In this document: positions 1-8,947 of the stretch, piece after piece
Layout of the letters: every line of letters begins with the position of its first letter
Numbering within the stretch: the first letter of the stretch is position 1
Source: Methanolobus psychrophilus R15
GTDB lineage: Archaea > Halobacteriota > Methanosarcinia > Methanosarcinales > Methanosarcinaceae
Assembly (NCBI GenBank): GCA_000306725.1
Contig: CP003083.1
Location: forward strand, 1-64,000
Direction of reading: 5' to 3'
DNA: 64,000 nucleotides
Notes under the pieces: model-generated
Database searches by the model: none
Told to the model about the DNA's origin: nothing
Seen by the model: only the letters and a program-made list of their open reading frames with translations
Translations under genes and position numbers: made by a program

Positions 1-489
1 CAAGCACCTCATCCTAATTTTCAAGCAAGTCAGAAAAGGTTTTTCCTGTATAAAACGTTCTCGTAATTGAAAATGTTTTCACACGAGGAATATTTTGATT
101 ACAGTTCGGTTATTGGTGTTGAATCCTTCAAGTAGTACTCAAAAAGTTCTTTTCCCCATTGAAGCGCACTTTCACTCGAACAAATAACTCGTTTATTATC
201 CGAAACACCTTGATGTGTCAATAATTTCAACATTATGCTATAGTCATTGATTGAAATAGATAAGAAGTCAAAACGATTTGGATATATACTTAAGTTAATG
301 TTTGAATTTTGGCTGAGGACCTTGAATTTTTCGGGATTGTCCTGCATGAGTTTTTCAGAAAGCTCTTTCGAGATGATTATGGATATATTCACTTTATTTG
401 CTATTAACTCGGAAAATGTTTGTTCAAAATGAGGAAATACAAATGAACTCATCGTGAATACAGATTCTGACATTTCAGCTTCTTCAGTA

Positions 490-493
490 AACT
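490..493. repeat. AACT target-site duplication (partner at 1633-1636)
   Basis: The four bases AACT occur immediately outside both ends of the IS5-type element. Removing one copy restores the reading frame of the interrupted regulator, which independently fixes the element's ends. Confidence 0.85.
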
Positions 494-1632
494 GAGGATT
501 TCGATAAACTAGACCCACATTAGACTAAAATATAAATATTAGATAAATAAATTAAGTATCATGGATGATTTGACTGATTTTGCTCTTAATGAAGAATATA
601 AACGCCTTCAATCCGTTGGAGACAAGCTTGCAGAAATAGAATCACTTATTGATTGGAAACCGTTTCGTCCAATTCTGGAATCAATGTACAAGAACAGAAC
701 AGCTTCAGGCGGCAGGCCTGAAGCTGATGTTATTGTGATGTTTAAAATGCTTGTTCTACAACAGTGGCATGGTCTTTCTGATGCTGAACTTGAAAGACAG
801 TGTATTGACAGAATATCCTTTAGGAAATTTCTGGGGTTTCCTGGATATGTTCCAGACAGTACAACTGTCTGGTCATTTAGAAAGAGAATTAGCGATAATG
901 GAAAAGAGAAAGAAATATGGGACGAGATGCAAAAACAGCTTAATGCTCTTGGATTGAAGATCAAAAAAGGGATGATCCAGGATGCCACATTCATCCACTC
1001 CAACCCTGGACATGCTAAAGCTGATGAACCTCGTGGAAAGGATGCTAAAACAGCTAGAAGCAAAGATGGAACCTGGGCAAAAAAAGGTGGCAAATCTCAT
1101 TTTGGCTACAAGCTTCATACAATTATTGATAAGGAATATGAACTGATCAGAAGATTTGAAACAACAACTGCATCAGTACATGATTCACAGGTAGATCTAT
1201 CTGAAGTGGGTGAAGTAGTCTACCGTGACAAAGGATACTTTGGAGCAGTTGCAAAGGGTTTTGCAGCAACAATGCAAAGAGCTGTAAGAGGACATCCATT
1301 AGGAATAGCGGAGATTCTCAGAAATGAGCGGATAAGTGTGCAGCGAGTTACATGTGAAAGAGTCTATGCAGTAGCAAAGGAAGTGTTCAAAGCAGGAAAA
1401 GTGCTTCTTACAACAGTAAAAAGAGTAAATGTGAAGATGTTGATGACAGCTTTTTCTTTTAATCTTCATCAATTGAGAACACTGAAAAGGAAGGGAACTG
1501 TCTAGGATAGCGTAAGCTATCCTAAAATTAAGGTGAAAAGGAACAAAAACATAAAAATCTTGGATGAAGTGGGACGAGTAACAACTTGGATTTATCCGAT
1601 ACTTAAAAAAAGAGGGGTTAATCTGAATCCTC
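494..1632 (+). mobile_element. Complete IS5-type insertion sequence, 1139 bp
   Basis: The ends are GAGGATT at 494 and AATCCTC at 1632, with imperfect terminal inverted repeats of about 16 bp (left reads GAGGATTTCGATAAAC; right, reversed, GAGGATTCAGATTAAC). It carries one transposase gene at 561-1505 followed by a short hairpin (GGATAGC/GCTATCC at 1506-1523) that probably terminates it. A truncated copy lies at 33601-34635. Exact excision restores the host gene. Confidence 0.88.
561..1505 (+). CDS. IS5-family DDE transposase
   Basis: A 314-residue transposase. The N-terminal part (about residues 20-90) is the IS5-type DUF772 domain, with SDAELERQC. The DDE domain follows, with MIQDATF (first Asp), the basic GKDAKTARSKDGTWAKKGGKSH-type stretch and YRDKGYFG (second Asp), then the C-terminal glutamate region. 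It is full length and open. It would catalyse cut-and-paste transposition of the 494-1632 element. The copy at 33727-34635 differs at a few residues, such as TT versus TN near the C-terminus, so the two copies are close but not identical. Confidence 0.92.
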   Translation: MDDLTDFALNEEYKRLQSVGDKLAEIESLIDWKPFRPILESMYKNRTASGGRPEADVIVMFKMLVLQQWHGLSDAELERQCIDRISFRKFLGFPGYVPDSTTVWSFRKRISDNGKEKEIWDEMQKQLNALGLKIKKGMIQDATFIHSNPGHAKADEPRGKDAKTARSKDGTWAKKGGKSHFGYKLHTIIDKEYELIRRFETTTASVHDSQVDLSEVGEVVYRDKGYFGAVAKGFAATMQRAVRGHPLGIAEILRNERISVQRVTCERVYAVAKEVFKAGKVLLTTVKRVNVKMLMTAFSFNLHQLRTLKRKGTV

Positions 1633-2063
1633 AACTGTTTGTCCTCCTCGAATATCTCGTGTAAACCAATCTTAATTAAGTTGCATGGACCCAACTCGCT
1701 TATTCTGTTGAATAAATGTGAAGGGATGAAATCAAGCTTATGTGTCCCCCAATAAGAAATGTCGATATCAAGAACATGGGTTATATCAATAAGAGGAATC
1801 ATTTCCGTCGTTATGAGCTTTCCAAGAGTTGTTAATTCATATGTATCTTTATCGTGGGTTACAAGATAATGCTCTTCCACTACTCTTATTTGAGGAAGTA
1901 ATGCCTGCCTGTTCGTATCGAGTGACTTGAGAAGATAATCCATTTCCTGAGGTTCGTCTTTCAATAATAAAAGAGTATTCTTTCTTTTCTCAGAGGCAAA
2001 TATGACATCAAGTAGAGGTTTCTTCATGAAGACACACCCTATCTCCCCAATATGTTTGGACAT

Positions 2064-2382
2064 TACTACATATCAACTTCAGGGTATTTATGTCATTCCC
2101 TAAATTGTTAACAGTGTTAACTAATCTGTTACAATTGATTTGGACAAGCAATTCATAAACAGCAATTTCATAAAATATCATTTAAAAAGGAAGTCCCATA
2201 TTTCCTAAGCAGACACCTTGCATGCTCTCCATGATGAACTATTATTGGTCATGCAAAATTTACGTAACTTACATCGCAAACTGACGGGTATTTTTTGGTT
2301 TATTCTACTTCAATAACCGATTATTGTTTCCTAATGCTTTAACTGTTATTCTCGTGAGAGATTGTAGAAGGGAAGGATAAAT
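2064..2382. other. Intergenic stretch, no gene seen
   Basis: An AT-rich spacer between the divergent regulator copy A and the small gene at 2383. It must hold promoters for both. I see no repeat, hairpin or open frame that stands out. Confidence 0.5.
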
Positions 2383-2790
2383 GTGTTAGGTGAAATGATA
2401 GGTGAATCTGAAGGTAAAACAACAAGCATCAGAATACTTCCATCCAAGGGAAATGAACCCACATATGAAGTTACAGAAGAGTTTAAGGGTAATCTCTTGG
2501 GTATTGAAATTTCGGATATGACAACATACAAGTATGTCATTAAGGAAGGAGGGATAATGTATGGCAAAGGACAAGGAGTCACTCTGACAAAGGAAGGAGA
2601 TGCGCTTACATACACAATTTCAGGAGTAGGAGGGTTCAAAGATAAAGGTCCTGCAGTCAGTTTTCGTGGAGCTTTATATTATCGGACATCATCTCCTAAA
2701 TTTTCTCGCCTCAATGGCATTGCTGTCATCTTTGAGTATGAAGCTGATGAAAATGGAAATTCACATGCTAAACAATGGGAATGGAAATAA
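2383..2790 (+). CDS. Conserved hypothetical small protein (EMIGES..GKTTSIRILP family)
   Basis: A 135-residue soluble protein, rich in Gly and beta-prone, with no signal peptide. It has the pattern GEMIGES-x-GKTTSIRILP near the N-terminus, YGKGQGVTLTKEG in the middle and a C-terminus ending EYEADENGN...KQWEWK. I recognise it as a widespread conserved hypothetical of archaea and some bacteria, but I know no function. The GTG at 2383 has GGAAGG 7 bases upstream; an ATG at 2395 is an alternative. Decayed relatives of its first third occur at 9560 and 11801, on either side of the GSDH gene, so the family was once multicopy in this region. Confidence 0.75.
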   Translation: MLGEMIGESEGKTTSIRILPSKGNEPTYEVTEEFKGNLLGIEISDMTTYKYVIKEGGIMYGKGQGVTLTKEGDALTYTISGVGGFKDKGPAVSFRGALYYRTSSPKFSRLNGIAVIFEYEADENGNSHAKQWEWK

Positions 2791-2907
2791 TCAATTCGAA
2801 ATCATCCGACAGCAACAGTTAATCTCTGATCAAAAAATAGAGACAATCGGGATGGTTGAGTTGAGACTTAAATGATATTGGGAAATATTTAGGTCTCGTA
2901 AGGAAAA

Positions 2908-2942
2908 AGGCGCTTTAAAGCGTGATGGTTTGACAGGCGCCT
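2908..2942 (-). terminator. Probable terminator of the LysE-family gene
   Basis: Read on the minus strand, AGGCGC pairs with GCGCCT across a 23-base loop and is followed by a run of T. It lies just past the stop of the minus-strand gene at 2966. Confidence 0.45.
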
Positions 2943-2965
2943 CTCCTTGTCTTTAATATATTGAC

Positions 2966-3637
2966 TTAATCTATTAAATCAATCAGAGCGGCAACTTCAT
3001 TGTGGCTTAGAATAAAAAAGAATCCTATGGTTATTAGAAAGCTGCCGCAGATGTAAAGCAGTCTCTGGTGAGTACGGCGTGACACAAGCTGCTTACCTCT
3101 GGCGAATGTTGAAGATACAGATACGAGGAACCCAAGGTCTGCCAGCCAGTGCCCGAGGATAAAGGCAAATACTGCAAGAACGCCTGCGAGATACTGCTGC
3201 ATGATGATTGCGGTGCCTGCTGTTAACCACCAGAAGAGAAAGGTGGGATTCAGTGCTGATGTGAGGATGCCTGCTGAGACGGGACCGCTGGAAATATCGA
3301 GCTTACCGGCGGCGGCATTAATGTCCATTGTCAGTGCCTCTTTTGCTTTGCGGATAATGATCATCCCGAAAAGCGCCATGGCTAAACCGCCTATTATAGC
3401 TATGTTCGATAGCATATCCTTTACAATGAGGGTGGATGCACCCATGATGATAAGCAGGATGAGAGTAGTTTCTACAATAGAGTGACCGCCAAAGACATAA
3501 AATCCGGTCTTCCATCCTTTTTTCAGAGATATGCTAACCGTTGCAAGCATCATGGGACCCGGCACAAGTGCGGCAGAGACACCTATAGTGAATCCGAGAA
3601 TGAAAGCCTGCGCCAAGTCTATTATATTCATCACCAT
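2966..3637 (-). CDS. LysE/RhtB-family amino-acid exporter
   Basis: A 223-residue integral membrane protein with about six hydrophobic segments, the usual size for the LysE/RhtB superfamily. The N-terminal segment carries the characteristic GVSAALVPGPMMLA motif (Pro-Gly-Pro), and a middle segment has ALNPTFLFWWLTAG. It would sit in the cytoplasmic membrane and export a small amino acid or related metabolite; the substrate cannot be read from sequence. Starts at 3637 or 3631 are both possible; GGTGACC precedes the former. It stands alone between regulator copies, so no pathway is suggested by its neighbours. Confidence 0.88.
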   Translation of the reverse strand: MVMNIIDLAQAFILGFTIGVSAALVPGPMMLATVSISLKKGWKTGFYVFGGHSIVETTLILLIIMGASTLIVKDMLSNIAIIGGLAMALFGMIIIRKAKEALTMDINAAAGKLDISSGPVSAGILTSALNPTFLFWWLTAGTAIIMQQYLAGVLAVFAFILGHWLADLGFLVSVSSTFARGKQLVSRRTHQRLLYICGSFLITIGFFFILSHNEVAALIDLID

Positions 3638-3716
3638 GAGAGGTCACCATGTTAAATATAAAATATAATATATATAGCAGAATCATTAAAAGGAAATGAA
3701 TTCTGAATAACTTATT

Positions 3717-4502
3717 TCAAATTACTGTAATCTGTGTTGAATTTTCCAGGTAGTACTCAAATAGTTCTCTTCCCCATTCTACTGCTGCAGGACTTATGCA
3801 TATCAATTGCTTGTAATCATATGTGCCTTCAGCAGTTAACAGTCTCAACGCAAGGCATGAATCATTTACTTTTAGTGAAAATAAATGCATCTTGTGGGGA
3901 TATAGGTATAGTGTAACTTGCTTATTATTCACGAGTTTTCTCAATTTATCAAAATTGTCTCTTGTAACTTTGCTATAAAAGCATGAATCAAAGATGAGTG
4001 ATAGATGAACTCCTTCATCAATCAAATCTTCAAATAAATTAAAAAAGGTTGGTTGGAGGCCAGCTGCTATCATCCTAAATGATTCTGAGTTTCTTGAAAT
4101 TTGATGGATCTCTCTATTGCACTCGAAGATGTCCACAGGACTGGGTTGAAATAAAGTGCAAGAATCAATTTCATACAGTTTTTTTAGTAAATGTGGAGGA
4201 GCAAAATCTAATCTCCGTTTGCACCAGTAACCATCAGCGAAATTCACAAACTTTTCCATGCACAAAAGAGGCTTCAATTTCTCAATAACCAGATTTCCTA
4301 GAAGAGTTAACCTATAAACATTATTTTCCTTGGTTACTAAATAGTATTTTTCTAGCAATTCTATGTTAAAAAGAAGTTCGTCTTTTGTGGTCTCTAGGGA
4401 TTTTCTAAGTTCATCACAGTCTTTTGGACCGTTATCTAAAAGCAAAAGTAAACGGCTAGAGTTTTCCGATGCAATCACTATTTGAAGTGATCTATCTCCC
4501 AT
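3717..4502 (-). CDS. FilR1/DUF1724 winged-helix transcriptional regulator (copy B)
   Basis: A 261-residue protein with an N-terminal winged helix (about residues 5-75, with LLLLDNGPKDCDELRKSLE), a short linker, and the FilR1 domain (about 125-258) ending EWGRELFEYYLENSTQI. It is the most diverged of the family members here: it lacks the ASEKRK motif (ASENSSR instead). The family binds DNA as metal-free ArsR-like dimers and, in Methanosarcina, includes the Msr regulators of methylotrophic methyltransferase genes. No such target is in the window. It is intact and transcribed away from LysE. Confidence 0.85.
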   Translation of the reverse strand: MGDRSLQIVIASENSSRLLLLLDNGPKDCDELRKSLETTKDELLFNIELLEKYYLVTKENNVYRLTLLGNLVIEKLKPLLCMEKFVNFADGYWCKRRLDFAPPHLLKKLYEIDSCTLFQPSPVDIFECNREIHQISRNSESFRMIAAGLQPTFFNLFEDLIDEGVHLSLIFDSCFYSKVTRDNFDKLRKLVNNKQVTLYLYPHKMHLFSLKVNDSCLALRLLTAEGTYDYKQLICISPAAVEWGRELFEYYLENSTQITVI

Positions 4503-4685
4503 TTAGCTTGCCTCCTTTTTATGAACGGTTTAGTAAAGAACATATTGACTAGAATATTTTCCAGTAGAAATAAGTTTTACAAATGTCGTTTCCCCATTCA
4601 ATGAAAATAAAGGTTCTTTTGTATTTATAGATTACCAATATAACATTAGTTTAATGGTATAATCTCAAAATTTACTTGCTCTAAA

Positions 4686-5444
4686 TTAAAAATCCCTTAA
4701 TGCAGTTGAATCTTCAAGGTAATATTCAAATATTTGCTTTCCCCATTCAAGGGAATCAAGGTCAGAACAGAGAATATGTTTATTGTCGTAATCTCCACTA
4801 TTTGTTAAAGGGCTCATCCTCAGGTAGTGATCATTAATTGCAAAGGACATGAAGTTCATCTCTTTTGAGTAAACAAATAAATGAAAGATGTCACTTTTTA
4901 TAATCTCTTGAAATTGATTCTTTGATTCACTACTAATATCTCTGGAGATTATGACATAGACGTTTACATTGTTTTTGATCAGTTCGGAGAACACGGCATT
5001 AAAAGACGGATGAAAATATGAGGTAACTATAAACAGGGATTTAGATGTTTTCGATGCCTCACAGAATATTTTAAAGTCTTCAAACATTTCAATAATAGGA
5101 GGATTTGTCATTTCACATTTCGCGACCTTGCTCATCAAATCAAAAAAGTGAGGTGGGATTTGATTTAAAATATGATCATTCTCTAGATCATAGTCAACGG
5201 TCTCTAATAAAGAACCTATTGTATCAACTATAAGTTTTCCTATAATTGTTAATTTGTAGACACTACCTAGTTGGCTGATAAGTTGATTGTCTTCCAATGC
5301 TTTAATCTGCAAAAGTAAGTCATGTCTACTGGTTTTGAATGAGTTAAGAATGGTTTCTCTTTCTTTGGGACCATCCTTTAATAGCAAAAGTACACTTTTT
5401 CTTTGTTCTGATGCAAGTATAATATCAAATAAAGAGTCCTTCAT
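4686..5444 (-). CDS. FilR1/DUF1724 winged-helix transcriptional regulator (copy C)
   Basis: A 252-residue regulator reading MKDSLFDIILASEQRKSVLLLL from the ATG at 5444. An in-frame TTG at 5462 is the only alternative, and the ATG aligns with copies A and D. The winged helix covers about residues 5-72. The FilR1 domain covers about 120-250 and ends EWGKQIFEYYLEDSTAL. It lies in the same orientation as copies B and D, with gaps of about 100-180 bp, so these are probably separate transcripts. Effector and target are unknown. Confidence 0.85.
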   Translation of the reverse strand: MKDSLFDIILASEQRKSVLLLLKDGPKERETILNSFKTSRHDLLLQIKALEDNQLISQLGSVYKLTIIGKLIVDTIGSLLETVDYDLENDHILNQIPPHFFDLMSKVAKCEMTNPPIIEMFEDFKIFCEASKTSKSLFIVTSYFHPSFNAVFSELIKNNVNVYVIISRDISSESKNQFQEIIKSDIFHLFVYSKEMNFMSFAINDHYLRMSPLTNSGDYDNKHILCSDLDSLEWGKQIFEYYLEDSTALRDF

Positions 5445-5543
5445 TGCCCATATTGTCCCCAATAATATTACGTATGGACCTGCTCCTACAAATACTAACT
5501 CACAATGAAAAGTAGATTGAAATTGTAGTACAGATAAAAATCA

Positions 5544-6338
5544 TCATTGATGTTCAATTTCAGTAATAAGAATGGAATCCTTTAGATAATACTCATAAAG
5601 TTCTTTTCCCCATTTGAGCGCATCCTCACTTGAACATATGATTCTCTTAGTGTCATAGCCACCCTCCAGTGTAAATGTTCTTAGCATAACTGCGTGGTCT
5701 GTAAGTGTGAATGACGTAAAAGGGAAATTAGAAGGGTATCTATATAGTTCTATATTTGGGTTTTGTGAAATATATTGTAAGTCCTCACTTTTTTCATGCA
5801 AAAGTTTTTGGTATAAATCATCTGATACGATGAACGATGCGTTCACATTTAATTCCGTCATCTCAGTGAATAATTTCTCAAAGTGAGGAAACATAAATGA
5901 AGTTACTGTGCATATAAACTTTGTCCTTTTAGCTTCCTCAACAAAGGTTTCATCTTCATCAAAGATTTCACTTATTTGAACAGTGACTGAAGTACATGAT
6001 TCTAATTCATTAATTCTTTTTAGTAAATGAGGTGGAATAAAATGAAGATCGTGGGATCCCCAGTACTCTATATTGTTGCTAAAAACATCAATATTCTTTA
6101 GAGCCAGTGCAATATCATCAACAATAAGTTTCCCAAGGTGTGTCAGGATGCAAGTATCCCTTTCGTTCGTTATCAAGTAATGATCTTCAAGTATCCTTAT
6201 TTGTGGCAGGAGAGCTTGTCTTGATGTATCTAAAGATTTAAGGAGATATTCCATATCTTTTGGTCCATTCTGCAGCAATAGGAGAACTTCCTTTCTCTTC
6301 TCTGATGCAAACATCACATGAAGTAATGGTTTCTTCAT
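5544..6338 (-). CDS. FilR1/DUF1724 winged-helix transcriptional regulator (copy D)
   Basis: A 264-residue intact regulator, the closest relative of the IS-interrupted copy A: MKKPLLHVMFASEKRKEVLLLL at the start and WGKELYEYYLKDSILITEI near the end. The winged helix covers about residues 5-72 and the FilR1 domain about 125-260, with TSFMFPHFEK where A has SSFVFPHFEQ. It served as the template that shows the exact joint in copy A. It may have taken over A's role, but that is inference. Confidence 0.87.
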   Translation of the reverse strand: MKKPLLHVMFASEKRKEVLLLLQNGPKDMEYLLKSLDTSRQALLPQIRILEDHYLITNERDTCILTHLGKLIVDDIALALKNIDVFSNNIEYWGSHDLHFIPPHLLKRINELESCTSVTVQISEIFDEDETFVEEAKRTKFICTVTSFMFPHFEKLFTEMTELNVNASFIVSDDLYQKLLHEKSEDLQYISQNPNIELYRYPSNFPFTSFTLTDHAVMLRTFTLEGGYDTKRIICSSEDALKWGKELYEYYLKDSILITEIEHQ

Positions 6339-6523
6339 ACTTCCACAGCCCCTTTATTAATTATGTGAGTAGTGATATTTAAGGTAAACCTCAAGATTTT
6401 CTACTGTTAGTCAGCAGGATATTTAGCTCGTAGAAATCCTTTTAATCAGAACTCATTAAAATACTTTCATGAATATCAAAAAAGTATATAGTATATGAGA
6501 ACAGGTTAAATGTAGGTGATAAA

Positions 6524-6580
6524 ATGACAGAGCCAGAAAAGGAAATTGAAAAGAACTATTCATACAATAAGCAACAACTA
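6524..6580 (+). pseudogene. 5' end of an unidentified gene, cut off by an IS630-type element
   Basis: An ATG at 6524, preceded by a good ribosome site (AGGTGAT, 4 bases upstream) and a TATA-like stretch near 6486-6495, opens a frame reading MTEPEKEIEKNYSYNKQQ. The frame runs straight into the IS630-type end at 6581 and stops. The rest of the gene is not on the other side of the element, so sequence was lost. The product is not recognisable from 18 residues. Confidence 0.55.
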
Positions 6581-7677
6581 TAGTCCCTAACTCAACAAAT
6601 CACACTTTTTATTTGTGCATTAAATGTTTCTATCCATTTTTTTGCAAACGATAATGAGCTCTCTATCCTCATAAATTCCATTTTGATAATATTCCTCAAA
6701 TGTTCTTTTGATTTGACAAATTTGACTGACACTTCTCTTTTGATTGTTTTCCAGACAAATTCTACTGGATTTAGATCAGGTGAATAAGGTGGTAGGAACA
6801 CAAGTGTTATTTTTAAATCTCTCGCTTTACTTATCGTTTTCTTTGCATGATGCGATCTTGCATTATCGAGAACAAGAATTATTCTTTTCCCTGGGTTTTG
6901 CTCTACAATTTTTTCCAGGAATTCACACACATCTTCTGTTTTTGAGCTTTTCATAAAATCAATGATACTGTTCCCGTTGATCGAATAAAACGCAAATGCA
7001 TTTGCTTTAACGTAATCCGTATTTTTTATTATCAACGGTTTTTTAAATGACCATAATCTTTGCGTGTTTGCTTTTGTTTGTGGTGAAGATTCATCCAGAA
7101 AACCTATGATATACTGCTCATCTTGACCAATATTTTTTGGAATTGCTTCGGTTAGTTTTTTTTAAGATCTCTTCAGCGTTTTTAGGTCTTCTGTAGTCAA
7201 GGGGATATGGCTTTGAGTGATACATGTTAAAACTGTGAAGTATAACTCCTACTTGTTTCTCTGAATATTCTACGCCATATTTTTCCTTTATTAACTTCCA
7301 GACTTCTCTTGTAGTCCAGTAATCCTTATTTTCCAACAAAGCTCTTAATTCCTTTTTTTGTTCATCAGTAAGTTTGGATTTCCTACCTCCGCCAAAATTT
7401 GGCATTAAGGCGGCATAGCCGCCTTTATTCCAACTTTCTTGCCAGCAATATCCTGTTTTCTTAGTCACTCCTACTTTAGTAGCAGCTTCTTCTACAGAAT
7501 CCCCTAAATATCTAAATTTAACAAAATAGAGCCTTTTCAACACTCTTGAATTGTTCTCGTGTGTGATCAAATCGTTAATCTCGTCGAGAATTACCTTTCG
7601 GTCAATCAGAATTTGTTCTTTCCCCGCCATAAGATAAGATAAACATTAATACGTGTAGTAAGTTGCGTTGAACACTA
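6581..7677 (-). mobile_element. IS630-type insertion sequence, about 1097 bp
   Basis: The element is bounded by TA dinucleotides (6579-6580 and 7678-7679), as expected for the IS630/Tc1 superfamily. Both ends begin TAGT inside the TA, and imperfect inverted repeats extend about 27 bp (shared AAC, CAAC and ACAC blocks). It carries a two-frame transposase. Partial copies occur at 34636-35466 and 12408-12526. The flanks do not belong to one gene: the right flank is regulator copy E and the left flank is a different, plus-strand gene. Confidence 0.82.
6592..7630 (-). CDS. IS630-family transposase in two overlapping frames
   Basis: Frame 1 (7630 to about 7118) encodes the helix-turn-helix part, about 155 residues, with the TNTDE-type motif region KLTDEQKKELRALL. 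Frame 2 (to 6592) encodes the DDE catalytic part with GFLDESS, VLDNARSHHAK and SPDLNPVEFVWK, which holds all three acidic residues. The frames meet at a run of eight A (minus strand, about 7150-7157). Reading past one A at the run (+1, equivalent to -2) changes frame and gives continuous EEILKKKLTEAIP. The same run is present in the copy at 34636-35466. That favours a programmed shift, as is known in IS630 elements, over a random mutation, but common ancestry of one broken copy is not excluded. Confidence 0.8.
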
Positions 7678-8109
7678 TAAATAGATGGAATTAGATTTCA
7701 TTGCACTTTCAACAAAATCTTTATTGATTTCAAACATCTCAATGACATTAGGTTTTAAAACCTTACATTTCTGAAGTTCGTTAATTCTTTCAAGGAGATG
7801 AGATGGAATGAAACCAAGGTTATGAGCCCCCCAATAATCAATATCCATATCCAAAACTTCAGTAGTGCTCACAAGCGGGGCCATTTCATTGACAATTAAT
7901 TTTCCAATAGTTGTCAGCTCATAGGTATCTTTACTATGGTTAACAAGATAATGTTCTTCAAGCATCCTTATCTGTGGAAGCAATGATTGTCTATTTGTCT
8001 TTAAGAGTCGAAGTAGATCTTCCATTTCTTTGGCTTCATCCTGTAATAACAGGAGAGTTTCCTTTCTCTTTTCGGACATAAAGAGAATATCAATTAACAT
8101 TTTTTTCAT
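7678..8109 (-). pseudogene. FilR1/DUF1724 regulator truncated by the IS630-type element (copy E)
   Basis: Starts MKKMLIDILFMSEKRKETLLLL at 8109 and follows the family for about 142 residues: the whole winged helix and the beginning of the FilR1 domain, to SAMKSNSIY. It then hits the element end and stops within it. The missing C-terminal half is not on the far side of the element. The DNA-binding domain is intact, so a short DNA-binding protein could still be made; without the FilR1 domain it would lack its effector part. Confidence 0.8.
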
Positions 8110-8600
8110 TTAACGCACTTCCTTCTAAATAAATACAAAATTGTTTAATCCAATCTACAGCATCCATTTGATAGATATTGCTATTTATACTAATTTTATT
8201 TCAAAGTGAATAATTAATGCACAGTTTTAACAAAACTAAATTTAATTTATTTTATGTCTCCAAGTCACCTTTTCGATGGGAACTCCAATGTAAAGATTAA
8301 ATACTATGCATAAGAAGTTGCTTTGCAACTTGAAGTTCCTTTCAATATGTTGTCAACGTCACTCACCAACTTCCTGTAAGCTTCCCTTGATTGCTGCACC
8401 TTGTTGAGATAATGAAGCTATAAAATGGGACAAGGAGGTCTGCATAATTTGCCCTCACCCCCCTCAAGACAAAAGTTTCAGCATCATCTTCTTGAACTTT
8501 TCCTTTACCAAGGTATCCAAGTTGTCTTTGGTTGCAACCGGCTGCTGCATAGCAAACATCCCGTTGGCCTTGAGGATTGCATCGTCCACATCGCGCCCCG
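8110..8600. other. Gene graveyard: short unrecognised coding scraps
   Basis: No intact gene. On the minus strand two short frames look like gene tails. One, about 8300-8415, reads KVQQSREAYRKLVSDVDNIL. The other, about 8466-8605, contains [20 protein letters not shown] and ends KKMMLKLLS-stop. I cannot assign either to a family. The rest is AT-rich. Confidence 0.35.
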
Positions 8601-8872
8601 ACAGGTGAAACACTTCGCATGATCAACGAAGGCGCTGCAATGATACGCACTAAAGGGGAAGAAGGGACTGGTGATGTCAGTAAGGCTGTAAAACACATGA
8701 AGGAGATAAAGGGCTATATACGGTCACTTGCCAGAATGACACATGAGGAACTAATCCTTGCAGCACGCGAGATAGAAGCTCCCATTGAGCTGGTAGTGGA
8801 AACTGCTTAACTGCAGAGACTTCCGGTTGTGAACTTTGCCGCAGGCAGAGTGGCTGCACCGCAGATGCAGTT
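8601..8872 (+). pseudogene. pdxS: pdxS fragment (pyridoxal 5'-phosphate synthase lyase subunit)
   Basis: The frame reads [23 protein letters not shown], then [13 protein letters not shown], then [15 protein letters not shown]. After an in-frame TAA at 8808 it continues [21 protein letters not shown]. These match the middle and rear of PdxS, whose family reads [13 protein letters not shown]...VRHM...APYELV...[26 protein letters not shown]. The N-terminal half, with the catalytic lysines, and the C-terminal end are missing. Stop and deletion show it is dead. PdxS normally makes PLP with PdxT; a working copy must be elsewhere. Confidence 0.8.
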
Positions 8873-8935
8873 GATTGGGGAAAAGAACTCTTTGAATATT
8901 GCCGTCAGCAATCTGCGTTGATTACCGATATCTGA
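8873..8935 (+). pseudogene. C-terminal scrap of a FilR1/DUF1724 regulator (copy F)
   Basis: Immediately after the pdxS fragment, in another frame, the sequence reads DWGKELFEYCRQQSALITDI-stop, the same C-terminal signature as copies A-E (WGKELFEYYLKDS-ITEL). It lies on the plus strand, opposite to the other copies. Nothing else of the gene is left nearby. Confidence 0.75.
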
Positions 8936-8947
8936 AAGGGTCTCATT

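Larger units (their letters stand above)
99..2027 (-). pseudogene. FilR1/DUF1724 winged-helix regulator, split by an IS5-type insertion (copy A)
   Basis: The N-terminal half is read from the ATG at 2027 down to 1633 and the C-terminal half from 493 down to 99; the IS at 494-1632 lies between. If the IS and one AACT copy are removed, the two halves join in frame (EDKQ then FTEEAE) to a 261-residue protein, the length of the intact neighbours. The N-terminus (MKKPLLDVIFASEKRK) is a winged-helix DNA-binding domain. The C-terminal domain ends in the family signature WGKELFEYYLKDS. Relatives include the Msr regulators of methyltransferase genes in Methanosarcina. The start at 2027 is chosen because it aligns with copy D and has GGAGATAGGG upstream. 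The gene is disrupted but otherwise undamaged, so the insertion looks recent. Confidence 0.9.

Noticed and set aside
608-1093. Long minus-strand frame inside the IS5 transposase
   Set aside because: It repeats exactly in the second IS5 copy because the DNA is the same; it has no domain and no ribosome site. It is a shadow of the transposase.
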